A DNA stretch of 47,904 nt. Source: Achromobacter sp. Bel. Its GTDB lineage: Bacteria > Pseudomonadota > Gammaproteobacteria > Burkholderiales > Burkholderiaceae_B. The stretch's first letter is position 1, and every line of letters begins with the position of its first letter. The DNA is taken from positions 1-47,904 of the forward strand of contig NZ_JABBJN010000046.1 of assembly GCF_012928505.1 (NCBI RefSeq). Reading direction: 5' to 3'. This document shows, in pieces, positions 7,137 through 17,043 of this stretch. The translations under genes and the position numbers were made by a program. The notes below the pieces were generated by a model. That model was not told the origin of the DNA, made no database searches, and worked only from the letters and a program-made list of their open reading frames with translations.

Positions 7137-8615
7137 TCACCCCAACGCCTGAATCGCGCGTACAAGCCTTCGAACGCCTTCATCGATGTCAGCCGGTGTC
7201 AGGCTGGCATAGCCAAGAATGATGCCGGCGCACTGCCGCGCACGATGCTGGTCCCCCGAGGCATACAACGGAGAAATGGGGCGCACGCCCACGCCCTGCT
7301 TGCGCGCCACACGGACCAGCTCCGCCTCATCGTCCTTCGCCACTTGCAGCAGCCAAACCACCACGTGCAGTCCTGACGCCGAGCCCATCACCTCGACGGC
7401 ATCCGGGAGATGGTTGTCCAATGCCCGCAACAGCGCCTCCCTGCGCGATTCATTCATACGTCGGCAACGGCGGACATGACGCTCATAGGTGCCGTCAACG
7501 ATGAGAGACGCCAGCGCCGCCTGCTCCAGGCTGGGTGCATGCCGATCCATCAAGCGCTTGGCCTCGCGAAACACGGAGACCAACGCATCAGGCAGCACCA
7601 GGTAGCCCAAGCGCAGCTGCGGGGACAAGGCTTTGGAGAACGTCCCGATGTAGATCACACTACCCTTGTCATCCACGGATTGCAGCGCGTCAACAGGGCG
7701 CATCCCATAGCGAAACTCCCCATCGTAGTCATCCTCGACGATCCAGGCTTGCTGCCGCTCTGCCCAGGCCAAGAGCTCTTTGCGCCGGGTGATTGGCATG
7801 ACCCCTCCCAGCGGAAACTGGTGCGAGGGGGTGACATAGATCAGTTTGGATCGCCGCTCCGGCAGACGCTCCGACACGAGACCCTGCTCGTCAACCGGAG
7901 CCTCTTGCACATTGGCCCCAACGGCTTCGAAAATGCGGCGGGCCATGACATAGCAAGGCTCCTCCACCAACACCCTGTCCTTGGCGTCCACCAACACCCG
8001 TGCGCACAAGTCGATGGCTTGCTGCGAACCGTGCACGATGACGACCTGGTCCGGGTGGCATATGAGGCTTCGGGCACGGCGAAGATAGCCCGCGAGCGCC
8101 TCGCGCAACATCCGTTCGCCCTCGGGCGCCTCGTAGTACAGACGATGCTGACGCTGCACCAGGGCGCGGCTATACGCTTTACGCCAAGCCAAGATTGGGA
8201 AATCGTCGAACGCCAAGGCGCCATAAAGGAAGTCGATCACTTGAGGGTCCGCGCCGTGACCTGAAACTGGCCCCTCGACCAAAAATTCGCAGATTTTCTT
8301 CCCATACGCCGACAATGCCCGAGGCCCACCCATTTCCAGACGAACCGCGCGTTTCGGGACAGGCGATACGCTGGCCCCCTGAGCGACACGCGCACGTCGG
8401 CCCTGGTGGGTTTCCACATATCCTTCGGCCGCCAATTGATCGTAGACAGCGGAAATTGTGGTCCGGGACACGGCAAGGTCGACGGCCATTGCTCGCGTGG
8501 ACGGCAAGAAGCTTCCGGCTCGAAGCGTGCCATCGAGAATCTGCGCCTTGAGCCCCTCGTAAATGCCACGGCTGGTGTCGGCACTGAATGCCGGAGTCTG
8601 ATGAGAAGTCTTCAA
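7137..8615 (-). CDS. MocR/PdxR-type GntR-family regulator with aminotransferase domain
   Basis: 492 residues, typical for MocR regulators. A winged-helix GntR DNA-binding domain covers about 12-80 (GIYEGLKAQILDGTLRAGSFLPSTRAMA, VSRTTISAVYDQLAAEGYVE). A class-I aminotransferase-fold domain covers about 125-485. It includes the PLP-site pieces IVEDDYDGEFRY and IGTFSKALSPQLRLGYLV, in which the Lys of SK is the Schiff-base lysine. Such regulators sense PLP or amino-acid adducts and control neighbouring genes. The ABM-fold gene is divergent from it across 103 bases containing an inverted repeat, and is the likely target. Confidence 0.93.
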   Translation of the reverse strand: MKTSHQTPAFSADTSRGIYEGLKAQILDGTLRAGSFLPSTRAMAVDLAVSRTTISAVYDQLAAEGYVETHQGRRARVAQGASVSPVPKRAVRLEMGGPRALSAYGKKICEFLVEGPVSGHGADPQVIDFLYGALAFDDFPILAWRKAYSRALVQRQHRLYYEAPEGERMLREALAGYLRRARSLICHPDQVVIVHGSQQAIDLCARVLVDAKDRVLVEEPCYVMARRIFEAVGANVQEAPVDEQGLVSERLPERRSKLIYVTPSHQFPLGGVMPITRRKELLAWAERQQAWIVEDDYDGEFRYGMRPVDALQSVDDKGSVIYIGTFSKALSPQLRLGYLVLPDALVSVFREAKRLMDRHAPSLEQAALASLIVDGTYERHVRRCRRMNESRREALLRALDNHLPDAVEVMGSASGLHVVVWLLQVAKDDEAELVRVARKQGVGVRPISPLYASGDQHRARQCAGIILGYASLTPADIDEGVRRLVRAIQALG

Positions 8616-8633
8616 CTGGCTTTAGCAAAAACG

Positions 8634-8653
8634 ATGAAACTGGACGTTTTCAT
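8634..8653. promoter_or_regulatory. Inverted repeat between MocR and ABM-fold genes
   Basis: ATGAAAC and GTTTTCAT form an imperfect inverted repeat separated by TGGAC. They lie in the 103-base gap between the divergent MocR gene (start 8615) and the ABM-fold gene (start 8719). It is a candidate binding site for the MocR regulator and the only clear symmetric motif in the gap. Confidence 0.35.
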
Positions 8654-8718
8654 TGTGCCAGAATCGAGCGATAGTTCCGCCTTTTCCCCGGCCGCCTTGG
8701 CATTGATTTTTCAAGCCC

Positions 8719-9057
8719 ATGTACACCTCGACCTTTACGTTCTTGCCCGGCACTTACGACGATGAATTCCATGCGCTGGACAACACCATCGCAGCGATCG
8801 CAAGGTCTATCCCCGGCTACTTGGGTGAGGAAGCCTGGGAGAATCCCACCACCGGCGCGGTCTCCAACGTGTACTACTGGAGCACGATGGAAGCGCTTCA
8901 AGAGCTGGTGGAACATAAAGATCACGTCAAGGCCAAACAACAGCAAGCCAATTGGCTACGCGGCTATCAGGTTGTCATTGCAGAGGTAGTCACCTTCTAT
9001 GGCGACGGGCGTCTCGCGCATCCATTGAATCGAACGGGAATTGCCCGTCAAGGGTAA
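8719..9057 (+). CDS. Antibiotic-biosynthesis-monooxygenase (ABM) fold protein
   Basis: 112 residues with the dimeric ferredoxin-like ABM signature: TFLPGTYDDEFHALDNTIAAIARSIPGYLGEE, then SNVYYWSTMEALQELVEHKDHVKAKQQQ. The last piece is the typical W-S/ALxxFxxHxxHxxAK helix, carrying the histidine often used for heme or substrate contact. Family members degrade heme, oxidise small aromatics or scavenge reactive species; the specific reaction is not readable. It is transcribed divergently from the MocR regulator, which probably controls it. No strong ribosome site was seen before the ATG. Confidence 0.82.
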   Translation: MYTSTFTFLPGTYDDEFHALDNTIAAIARSIPGYLGEEAWENPTTGAVSNVYYWSTMEALQELVEHKDHVKAKQQQANWLRGYQVVIAEVVTFYGDGRLAHPLNRTGIARQG

Positions 9058-9141
9058 GCCATGGGCTAGCCTCTTTCCCTTGAAATCGTAGGCAATGCTC
9101 GTGGAAATCTCCTTTAAATGGTCAATGAGTGGGCTGGCAGC

Positions 9142-9696
9142 CTAGTATTTGGAGAAGGCGACCCGGACGTCACGACGGCCGAGTGCCTGGGCCAAGCTGC
9201 TCGGGTCGTCCACGCGACCGAGGCGCGTGTAAGAGTAGGACGAGTCAAAGGTCAGGTAGAAGACGACAAGGGTCTTCGAGCCATAGAGCATGAGGTCGCC
9301 GTTACGGACCGTGCCGGGGCGGCTGGCGTTCGTTGGCAGTGCTCTCGGCAGCTCCGCATGTTTCTCATTGCTGTTGAGGTCGGCCATGTCGATCGTGAGC
9401 GGCATCATGGCGGCGAATGCCTGGGCGGCTTCGGTGGTTGCCAGGGTGATGGCGAAGCGGCGTTCGCCGACGGTCATCCACATGCGAGATTCCTCCGGTT
9501 GGACGGTTGCCGCGGCAGCGGCGGTTGAGATAGTGGGCCTGGCCGAAACCCCTGACTGGGCAGCGTCACACCCGCCGAGGGCGAACAGGCCGCAGAGCAG
9601 GCCCAGCGCTTGCATGGCCGCCAGGCCGCGCGCTGAGCGGTGTTCAAAGGCCCACTGGCGATGGCTGCTGCGTGAGATGCTGAGGCGCATGGTCAT
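9142..9696 (-). CDS. Lipoprotein with cyclophilin-like domain
   Basis: 184 residues from the ATG at 9696, preceded by GGAG at good spacing. The open frame extends upstream to 9981, but that extension lies inside the MFS gene and is not protein-like. A lipoprotein signal ends at the lipobox LGGC (about residues 37-40; the N-terminus is longer than usual, and an internal ATG, MQALGLLCG, is possible). The mature domain (MWMTVGERRFAITLATTEAAQAFAAMMPLTIDMADL, GDLMLYGSKTLVVFY, YTRLGRVDDPSSLAQALG) matches the small bacterial cyclophilin-like fold family. It lies 26 bases downstream of the MFS gene and is probably co-transcribed. Confidence 0.78.
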   Translation of the reverse strand: MTMRLSISRSSHRQWAFEHRSARGLAAMQALGLLCGLFALGGCDAAQSGVSARPTISTAAAAATVQPEESRMWMTVGERRFAITLATTEAAQAFAAMMPLTIDMADLNSNEKHAELPRALPTNASRPGTVRNGDLMLYGSKTLVVFYLTFDSSYSYTRLGRVDDPSSLAQALGRRDVRVAFSKY

Positions 9697-9722
9697 GGGC
9701 TTCTCCAGGTGTGGCGGGCCGC

Positions 9723-12244
<2,522 letters not shown>

Positions 12245-12346
12245 TCAAATTAAAGTTCCAGCAAGATCAGGGTCTGGCGTCTCAGCGAACCCGGGCATAT
12301 CGGCATTGACTTCTTCATGCCTCTAATGTGGCGCGCGGTAGTCAAC

Positions 12347-12390
12347 TTGACTAGCTAATGAAAGCTTCTAGGGCTTATTAGCTAAGCTAA
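12347..12390. promoter_or_regulatory. LysR-type operator element, copy A
   Basis: A 44-base element begins TTGACTAGCTAATGA and ends TTAGCTAAGCTAA. The end is a 13-base T-N11-A dyad with perfect arms TTAGCT/AGCTAA around one base, the form of a LysR-type box. It matches the element at 13635-13678 in 35 of 44 positions without gaps. It lies upstream of the aldo/keto reductase (start 12232) and just downstream of the DUF6644 gene. Confidence 0.65.
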
Positions 12391-12405
12391 CCAATCAGCC
12401 AAAGC

Positions 12406-12900
12406 TCAGGTGTAGGCGAGAAGCCGGCCGGCAAAGACCGTGCCTGTCCATGCAGTCAGCGACACGCCCGCCCCGATGCGGGCGGCGACCGGGGTCACCG
12501 CGGCATCCGTCCACTCATGGACGCGGCGGTAGATACCACCATGGAACACCAGCACGTTGAGGCAGGCGAGGATCAGCAGGCCGAGCTTCCACGGCGCGGC
12601 TCCGGTACCAACGACCACAGTCGCCTGCGCGCTTAGCAGTGCGATCCCCGTGATGACGGCAATGACAAAACCGACGTGGGAAACGGGCAGCAGATTGCGC
12701 GCAGCCGAGGTGACGGACACAACGCGGCGTCCGAAGCCCAGCAATCGGAGGTCAAAGGTGCAAGCCGGGCCGACAAGGAGAGCGATGCCGAGGATGTGGC
12801 TGGCTTCAAGCACGGGATAGAGGTATTCGGCGTTGCGCACCGCCTCGCCGAGCGCAGAGCCCTGCAACAGTTTCAGCAATGAGTTGAGCCAATCAGGCAT
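12406..12900 (-). CDS. Four-helix integral membrane protein (DUF6644-like)
   Basis: 164 residues with four hydrophobic segments: about 30-50 (YPVLEASHILGIALLVGPAC), 70-92 (VSHVGFVIAVITGIALL), 104-122 (LGLLILACLNVLVFHGGIY) and 142-160. Histidines sit in helices 1 to 3 (ASHILG, VSHVGF, FHGGIY) and could ligate heme, which would fit a redox membrane protein. No catalytic assignment is known to me. The gene follows the DUF6152-like gene by 43 bases on the same strand and is presumably co-transcribed with it from the promoter next to the LysR gene. Confidence 0.72.
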   Translation of the reverse strand: MPDWLNSLLKLLQGSALGEAVRNAEYLYPVLEASHILGIALLVGPACTFDLRLLGFGRRVVSVTSAARNLLPVSHVGFVIAVITGIALLSAQATVVVGTGAAPWKLGLLILACLNVLVFHGGIYRRVHEWTDAAVTPVAARIGAGVSLTAWTGTVFAGRLLAYT

Positions 12901-12943
12901 GTTCGTTCAATCCCGATCGGTGCGATGTCGTGTGCAGCACGCC

Positions 12944-13543
12944 TTATCTCGGCAGCGGGGCCCGTACCGGGAGCGTGTTGCCGAGCACCTGATTCACAGG
13001 CACTGCGTCAGGCCCGTACCAGAACACGACCGGCCGAAACATGCCGTCGTCGGTTCGATTGATGTAGCCGACTGCCTGGAAACGCTCCCCGACCTTCAGC
13101 GCGCGGCCCAGGCCCCACCTGCCAGACCAGGCTGGTGGCGCGATGATGATCTGCAGCGCCTTGTGAGGGCCTTTGTACGAGGGGGCCGCATGGACCCGGG
13201 TACTGTCCTCGGGGTCTTGCAACGCCTTGGGGATCGCCAGCTTGGGCGTGCGGGCAGGCAGGTTGCTGTCCAGCGTGACGTCGAAAAGCGAGTGCGGATT
13301 GCCCCAGACACCATCCGACGAGACGGCTCCTGCGAGGTAGACGAGGCGGTCCGTGTCGAAGCCCGCCCACCCGTGATGGGCGAACGCCGGCAGGGCCGGC
13401 ACCAGCGTGGCCAGCGGTAGCGCCGCCAGCGCGGCAGCGCGGAGGATCCCGCGCCGGCGGCTTCGCGATGCAGCTTCATCCCCGTGGATGCGTTTCCGGC
13501 CGGTACTTGCCATGCTTCTGCTCTCCGTTTTCATCGGTTGCAC
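12944..13543 (-). CDS. Secreted DUF6152-like protein
   Basis: 199 residues. The N-terminus has a twin-arginine-like export signal (SRRRGILRAAALAALPLATLV, cleavage near PAFAHH), so the mature protein starts His-His-Gly-Trp. The mature domain (about 55-190) includes LVYLAGAVSSDGVWGNPHSLFDVTLD, the W-x-NPH motif characteristic of DUF6152 proteins, and GRALKVGERFQAVGYINR. An N-terminal histidine after processing often binds copper or another metal; that is inference. It is the first gene of the minus-strand pair and is divergent from the LysR gene, with operator copy B in between. Confidence 0.75.
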   Translation of the reverse strand: MQPMKTESRSMASTGRKRIHGDEAASRSRRRGILRAAALAALPLATLVPALPAFAHHGWAGFDTDRLVYLAGAVSSDGVWGNPHSLFDVTLDSNLPARTPKLAIPKALQDPEDSTRVHAAPSYKGPHKALQIIIAPPAWSGRWGLGRALKVGERFQAVGYINRTDDGMFRPVVFWYGPDAVPVNQVLGNTLPVRAPLPR

Positions 13544-13634
13544 AACGAGACCGAAAAGAACCTGGCGTCTCGGCCTGATGGGGGCTCCGGTATAGACCTC
13601 ATCAGGTCCTGAATAGTGGCGTGTAAAAGTCGCC

Positions 13635-13678
13635 TTGACTAGCTAATGAGAACTTACAAGGTCTATTAGTTGAGCTAA
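13635..13678. promoter_or_regulatory. LysR-type operator element, copy B
   Basis: This is the second copy of the 44-base element, in the 161-base gap between the divergent DUF6152-like gene (start 13543) and the LysR gene (start 13705). It shares the first 15 bases with copy A exactly and ends TTAGTTGAGCTAA, a slightly imperfect version of the T-N11-A dyad. Its position is right for autoregulation of the LysR gene and for activation of the divergent operon. Confidence 0.65.
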
Positions 13679-13704
13679 TCAGTGTTCCGTGGAAAACTGC
13701 TGCC

Positions 13705-14619
13705 ATGGTCAAACGGAATCTCAACGATCTTCTGTACTTCGTGACGGTGGCGCGGGAAGGCAGCTTCACGCGCGCCGCCTCGCTACTGGGCATCACGCAA
13801 TCGGCGCTCAGCCAAGCCATCAGCGGTTTGGAGACACGGCTGCAAATCCGGCTACTCACGCGCACGACGCGAAGTGTGTCACCTACGGCTGCGGGCGAGC
13901 GCCTGCTCAACGCCATCGGGCACCGATTCGACGAGATTGATGCCGAACTCGATGAACTGACGGAGATGCGGGACAAGCCGGCAGGCACGGTGCGGATCAC
14001 CTGTGGTGAGCACATCCTTCGGACCACGCTGCTGCCCAAACTCACCCCATTGCTGCTCGAATACCCGGACATTAAGGTCGAGTTCGACATCAACTACGCG
14101 TTCCGGGACATTGTGGCCGACCGTTTCGATGCGGGCGTGCGTATGGGCGACACCATCGACAAGGACATGATCGCAGTGCCGATCGGGCCGCAGTTGCGCA
14201 TGGCAATCGCGGCATCGCCGGCCTATTTCGAGAGGCACCCCATCCCCAAAACGCCACGCGACCTGCTCAAGCACAACTGCATCAACATGCGTATGCAAAC
14301 TGCAGGCGGCATTTACGTCTGGGATTTCGAGCGCCGAGGCGAGGCATTGAACGTGCGGGTAGACGGTCAACTAATCTTCAACACCTCGCCCAGCATGGTG
14401 GACTCGGCGGTAGCTGGGTTGGGGATCGCTTCTCTGCCCGAAGAAGAGTTCGCGCCGTACCTTGACGACGGGCGACTGGTGCGCGTGCTGGAGGATTGGT
14501 GCCCGCCGTTCCCTGGCTATTACCTGTACTACCCAAGCCGCAAGCAACCGTCCCATGCGTTCTCGCTGGTCCTTGAAGCGCTGAAGTGGACCGCGCCTGT
14601 CAGTTCCAAGAAGCGGTAA
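13705..14619 (+). CDS. LysR-family transcriptional regulator
   Basis: 304 residues. The N-terminal winged helix (about 5-65) reads LLYFVTVAREGSFTRAASLLGITQSALSQAISGLE, followed by LLTRTTRSVSPTAAGERLL. A type-2 periplasmic-binding effector domain covers about 92-298 (GTVRITCGEHILRTTLLPKL, GIASLPEEEFAPYLDDGRLVRVL). It belongs to the large CrgA/AaeR-like subgroup that controls oxidoreductases and efflux. It is divergent from the DUF6152-like gene. The duplicated operator suggests it controls both that operon and the aldo/keto reductase-MFS-lipoprotein operon. Confidence 0.94.
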   Translation: MVKRNLNDLLYFVTVAREGSFTRAASLLGITQSALSQAISGLETRLQIRLLTRTTRSVSPTAAGERLLNAIGHRFDEIDAELDELTEMRDKPAGTVRITCGEHILRTTLLPKLTPLLLEYPDIKVEFDINYAFRDIVADRFDAGVRMGDTIDKDMIAVPIGPQLRMAIAASPAYFERHPIPKTPRDLLKHNCINMRMQTAGGIYVWDFERRGEALNVRVDGQLIFNTSPSMVDSAVAGLGIASLPEEEFAPYLDDGRLVRVLEDWCPPFPGYYLYYPSRKQPSHAFSLVLEALKWTAPVSSKKR

Positions 14620-15223
14620 CCCGATTTCGCCTCAGGGGACCGTTCCATCCAATCCATGGGAGCGGGCTAGAGCCATAGCCGCCTGCGACACTCTTCACCC
14701 AGGTACAGATCGGTAGTGCCTAAGGGAACGCCGTGGCTGCTCTATTACGCACTCTCGCGCGCAAGCCGGCGCGAACGCAAGAATAAGGCTGCTGACGATA
14801 GCGTGCCTTGGCTAGGGCTCACTCGTCTGGGATGTGCGAGAAAACTGCATTGGATCCATACTGAATAGGCCGAATCGGCTGCCTGGTGCCAAGGGCGGAG
14901 CAGACGTTCACGTTTCCGTATCCAAGGACTGGCCGGCGGCCGAAAATGGCCGAGTGTTCGCCGTTCGACATGCGTCACACTTAAGACGGCTCCCGTCAAA
15001 AAAGGCGAACTCTAAAATAAAAATCAGTGACCCGAAAATGCTGCTTCCCGAAAAGGCGAACTTTTGGTTCGCAATATAGCAAGCTGCTCGAGGCACTTGG
15101 TTGGCGACTGGGAATTACCAGAGCAGGAAACGTCGTGCTTTGTATTGATGGCTCGGAGGCGCTTGCGGCCAGCGGCCGCTTTTAGCTGTGCATTCAATCG
15201 GTGCGACGCCCATGCTGTTACCA
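14620..15223. other. Intergenic region with lower-GC tract and inverted end repeats
   Basis: About 600 bases lie between the LysR stop and the end of cysS. Short open frames exist in it, but none has a recognisable domain or ribosome site. The stretch 14997-15073 is AT-rich against its surroundings and contains the right-hand copies of the AAGTTCGCC-type repeat. No RNA gene was recognised. Confidence 0.5.
14997..15073 (-). repeat. Right copies of the AAGTTCGCCTTTT repeat, inverted
   Basis: On the minus strand there are two direct copies: AAGTTCGCCTTTT (15063-15051) and AGTTCGCCTTTTTTG (15011-14997). The second is identical over 15 bases to plus-strand positions 6832-6846 and keeps partial similarity beyond (GxAGxxCGxCTT pattern). 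Together with the left pair they flank an 8.2-kb accessory segment in inverted orientation. No transposase or integrase gene lies between them. Confidence 0.45.
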
Positions 15224-16627
15224 CTAGCTTCCGATATCTGCAGGGGGCGTGGCAATCTCAGTCAGGCGTTGCCCGTCGTTGCCATCCTCGACTCTCCAGC
15301 CTTGGGTGTTTAACATCCTCCGTATCTCATCGGCTTTTGCCCAGTTCTTTGCCTCTCGGGCTTGAGCGCGCTCACCGAGCAGCACCTGGATACTTTCCGG
15401 AATGTCAGACGCAACGGGGTTCCAATCGCGTAACCCGAGGCCCAGTACAAAATCAAAGCTGTCCACTGTCGCTTTCAAGGCCGCAGGTGGGAGCTCGCTC
15501 TTGACGAGTTCCCATAGCACGGCCAATGCCCTCGGCAGATTCAGGTCATCATTCAATTCGGTGTTGAAGCGCGCGGCGAAATCCGGATCGATGCGGCCAC
15601 CGTCCGGCCAGCCGGAATAGAGATGCCGCAACCGGTTCAAGGCTGTCTGCGCGGCACCAAGAGACGTCCAACTGAAATGCAGCTTGCTCCGGTAATGCGC
15701 CGTCATGCACAGATAACGGTAGGCAAGCGGATCGATGTTCCGACCGCGCAAGGTCTGCAAGCGCACAAAATCCCCACTCGACTTCGACATCTTGCTGTCG
15801 GCATTGAGTGTTAGAAAATGTCCGTGTATCCAGAAGTTCGCAAGACGAGTGCCGTGGGCCGCTTGCGTTTGCGCAATTTCGTTGCTGTGATGCACGGCAA
15901 TATGGTCTTCTCCGCCACAGTGGATGTCGAACCAGATGCCGAGGTATTTCGCCGACATGGCCGAGCACTCAATATGCCAGCCTGGAAATCCACGCCCCCA
16001 TGGGCTATCCCATTCCATCTGTCGCGCTACACCCTCCGGACTGAACTTCCATAGCGCAAAATCCGTGATGTTCTGCTTCTCGCCAAGTGCTACGCGCTTG
16101 CCGGCCTGCAGGCCGGCACGGTCGAGCCGGGCCAGAAAGCCATAGTCATCCTGTTTGCTTGTGTCGAAATAAAGACCATCGTTGGTCCTATACACGTAGC
16201 CGGACCGGTCCAACTCGTCGATAAACGCGATCTGTTCGGCGATGTGCTCGGTCGCGCGGCACCATACCGTCGGCTCCAACAAGTTCAGGGCATGCCAATC
16301 TGCGACGAAGGCCTCGGTGTAGCGCTGAGCAATAGCATAGGCGGACTCCCCGGTGCGCCTGCTACCTTTTTCCATCTTGTCTTCGCCTTCGTCGGCATCC
16401 GAAGTCAGATGACCGACGTCGGTGATATTAACGACGTGACGGACCTCGTAGCCGTTGCGAATGAGCACCCGGCGCAGAATGTCTTCAAACACATACGTTC
16501 TTAGATTGCCAATATGCGCATGGTCATAGACGGTGGGGCCGCAGCAATACATGCCGACGTGGCCAGCGTGGATTGGCGTGAACGAGCGCACGGTACGCGA
16601 CCAGGTGTCATACAACGCAAGTGGCAT
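15224..16627 (-). CDS. cysS: Cysteinyl-tRNA synthetase
   Basis: 467 residues from the ATG at 16627, which has GGAGAG upstream; the open frame continues 19 codons further but that part overlaps the terminator. Class-I synthetase motifs are present: YCCGPTVYDHAHIGNLRTYV with the HIGH-type signature and a zinc-ligand Cys, WHIECSAMS and DIHCGGEDHIAVHH with the other zinc ligands, and KMSKSSG. The C-terminal anticodon-binding part (REAKNWAKADEIRRMLNTQGW) is intact. It charges tRNA-Cys in the cytoplasm. Expression appears to be set by a cysteine-codon leader peptide and terminator directly upstream. Its surroundings are accessory, so it may be a second copy besides a housekeeping gene; that cannot be checked here. 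Confidence 0.95.
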   Translation of the reverse strand: MPLALYDTWSRTVRSFTPIHAGHVGMYCCGPTVYDHAHIGNLRTYVFEDILRRVLIRNGYEVRHVVNITDVGHLTSDADEGEDKMEKGSRRTGESAYAIAQRYTEAFVADWHALNLLEPTVWCRATEHIAEQIAFIDELDRSGYVYRTNDGLYFDTSKQDDYGFLARLDRAGLQAGKRVALGEKQNITDFALWKFSPEGVARQMEWDSPWGRGFPGWHIECSAMSAKYLGIWFDIHCGGEDHIAVHHSNEIAQTQAAHGTRLANFWIHGHFLTLNADSKMSKSSGDFVRLQTLRGRNIDPLAYRYLCMTAHYRSKLHFSWTSLGAAQTALNRLRHLYSGWPDGGRIDPDFAARFNTELNDDLNLPRALAVLWELVKSELPPAALKATVDSFDFVLGLGLRDWNPVASDIPESIQVLLGERAQAREAKNWAKADEIRRMLNTQGWRVEDGNDGQRLTEIATPPADIGS

Positions 16628-16662
16628 CAACTCTCTCCGTCTCAAAGGGCGCAGGCAAAAAC

Positions 16663-16692
16663 AAAAAAGCCGCCGGTTTTGCAACGGGCGGC
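16663..16692 (-). terminator. Intrinsic terminator (attenuator) in the cysS leader
   Basis: On the minus strand, GCCGCCCG (16692-16685), an 8-base loop and CCGGCGGC (16676-16669) form a stem with seven of eight pairs. It is followed directly by TTTTTTG and another T run. It lies between the leader peptide stop (16725) and the cysS start (16627), so it ends transcription before the structural gene unless an alternative structure forms. The 5' arm can also pair with CGGGGGG inside the leader peptide gene (16744-16738), six of seven bases, giving an antiterminator. Confidence 0.75.
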
Positions 16693-16724
16693 CAGAGGCG
16701 ATTGATTCAACGTGTAGCTAATTA

Positions 16725-16802
16725 CTAGACGCAGCTTCCCCCCGGCACGGTCTGACAACATGCACGGAACAGCGCAAAGAGGGATTTGGAGCGAGTAATC
16801 AT
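16725..16802 (-). CDS. 25-residue leader peptide of the cysS attenuator
   Basis: ATG at 16802, stop TAG at 16727-16725, 25 residues. It is too short for usual gene calling. The C-terminal half reads RACCQTVPGGSC and then Val-stop: tandem TGT-TGT codons and a third Cys codon (TGC) next to the end. This is the classic design of an amino-acid leader peptide. With too little charged tRNA-Cys the ribosome stalls at the Cys pair and leaves the following G-rich segment free to pair with the 5' arm of the terminator. With enough charged tRNA-Cys it reads to the stop, covers that segment and lets the terminator form. AGG lies just before the ATG; the ribosome site is weak to moderate. Confidence 0.75.
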   Translation of the reverse strand: MITRSKSLFALFRACCQTVPGGSCV

Positions 16803-17043
16803 GCCTGCAATCCTAGCGGCTTTTGGCTGTGCTGGTCAATATTGGCGAATGACCGGTTTCCGCGATGTCTACCGAATGACGGTTCCTGGCCGGAAGCGGT
16901 TATTCATATACACCCGCCTCCACCCCAAGGCGGGCTTACCAAGGCGTGGAGACGTGATGCCCGCGCAGGCAAACTCGAACCTATTTCTGTAGCACGCGGC
17001 TCGTATGCGCCTTGAAGTGGCAGAGTTGTCCGTCCACGTCGGT
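16803..17043. other. Intergenic region containing the cysS promoter
   Basis: About 240 bases lie between the leader peptide start and the LysR stop. No protein-like frame was recognised. The cysS leader promoter should lie near 16803-16870 on the minus strand, but no confident -35/-10 pair was picked. Confidence 0.4.

Noticed and set aside
14834..15079. Short open frames in the intergenic tract before cysS
   Set aside because: Their apparent Lys/Phe-rich segments are produced by the AT-rich repeats; no start signals or homology pattern.
16628..16860. T-box or other riboswitch upstream of cysS
   Set aside because: No T-box bulge sequence or specifier layout was seen; the leader peptide with Cys codons explains the terminator better.
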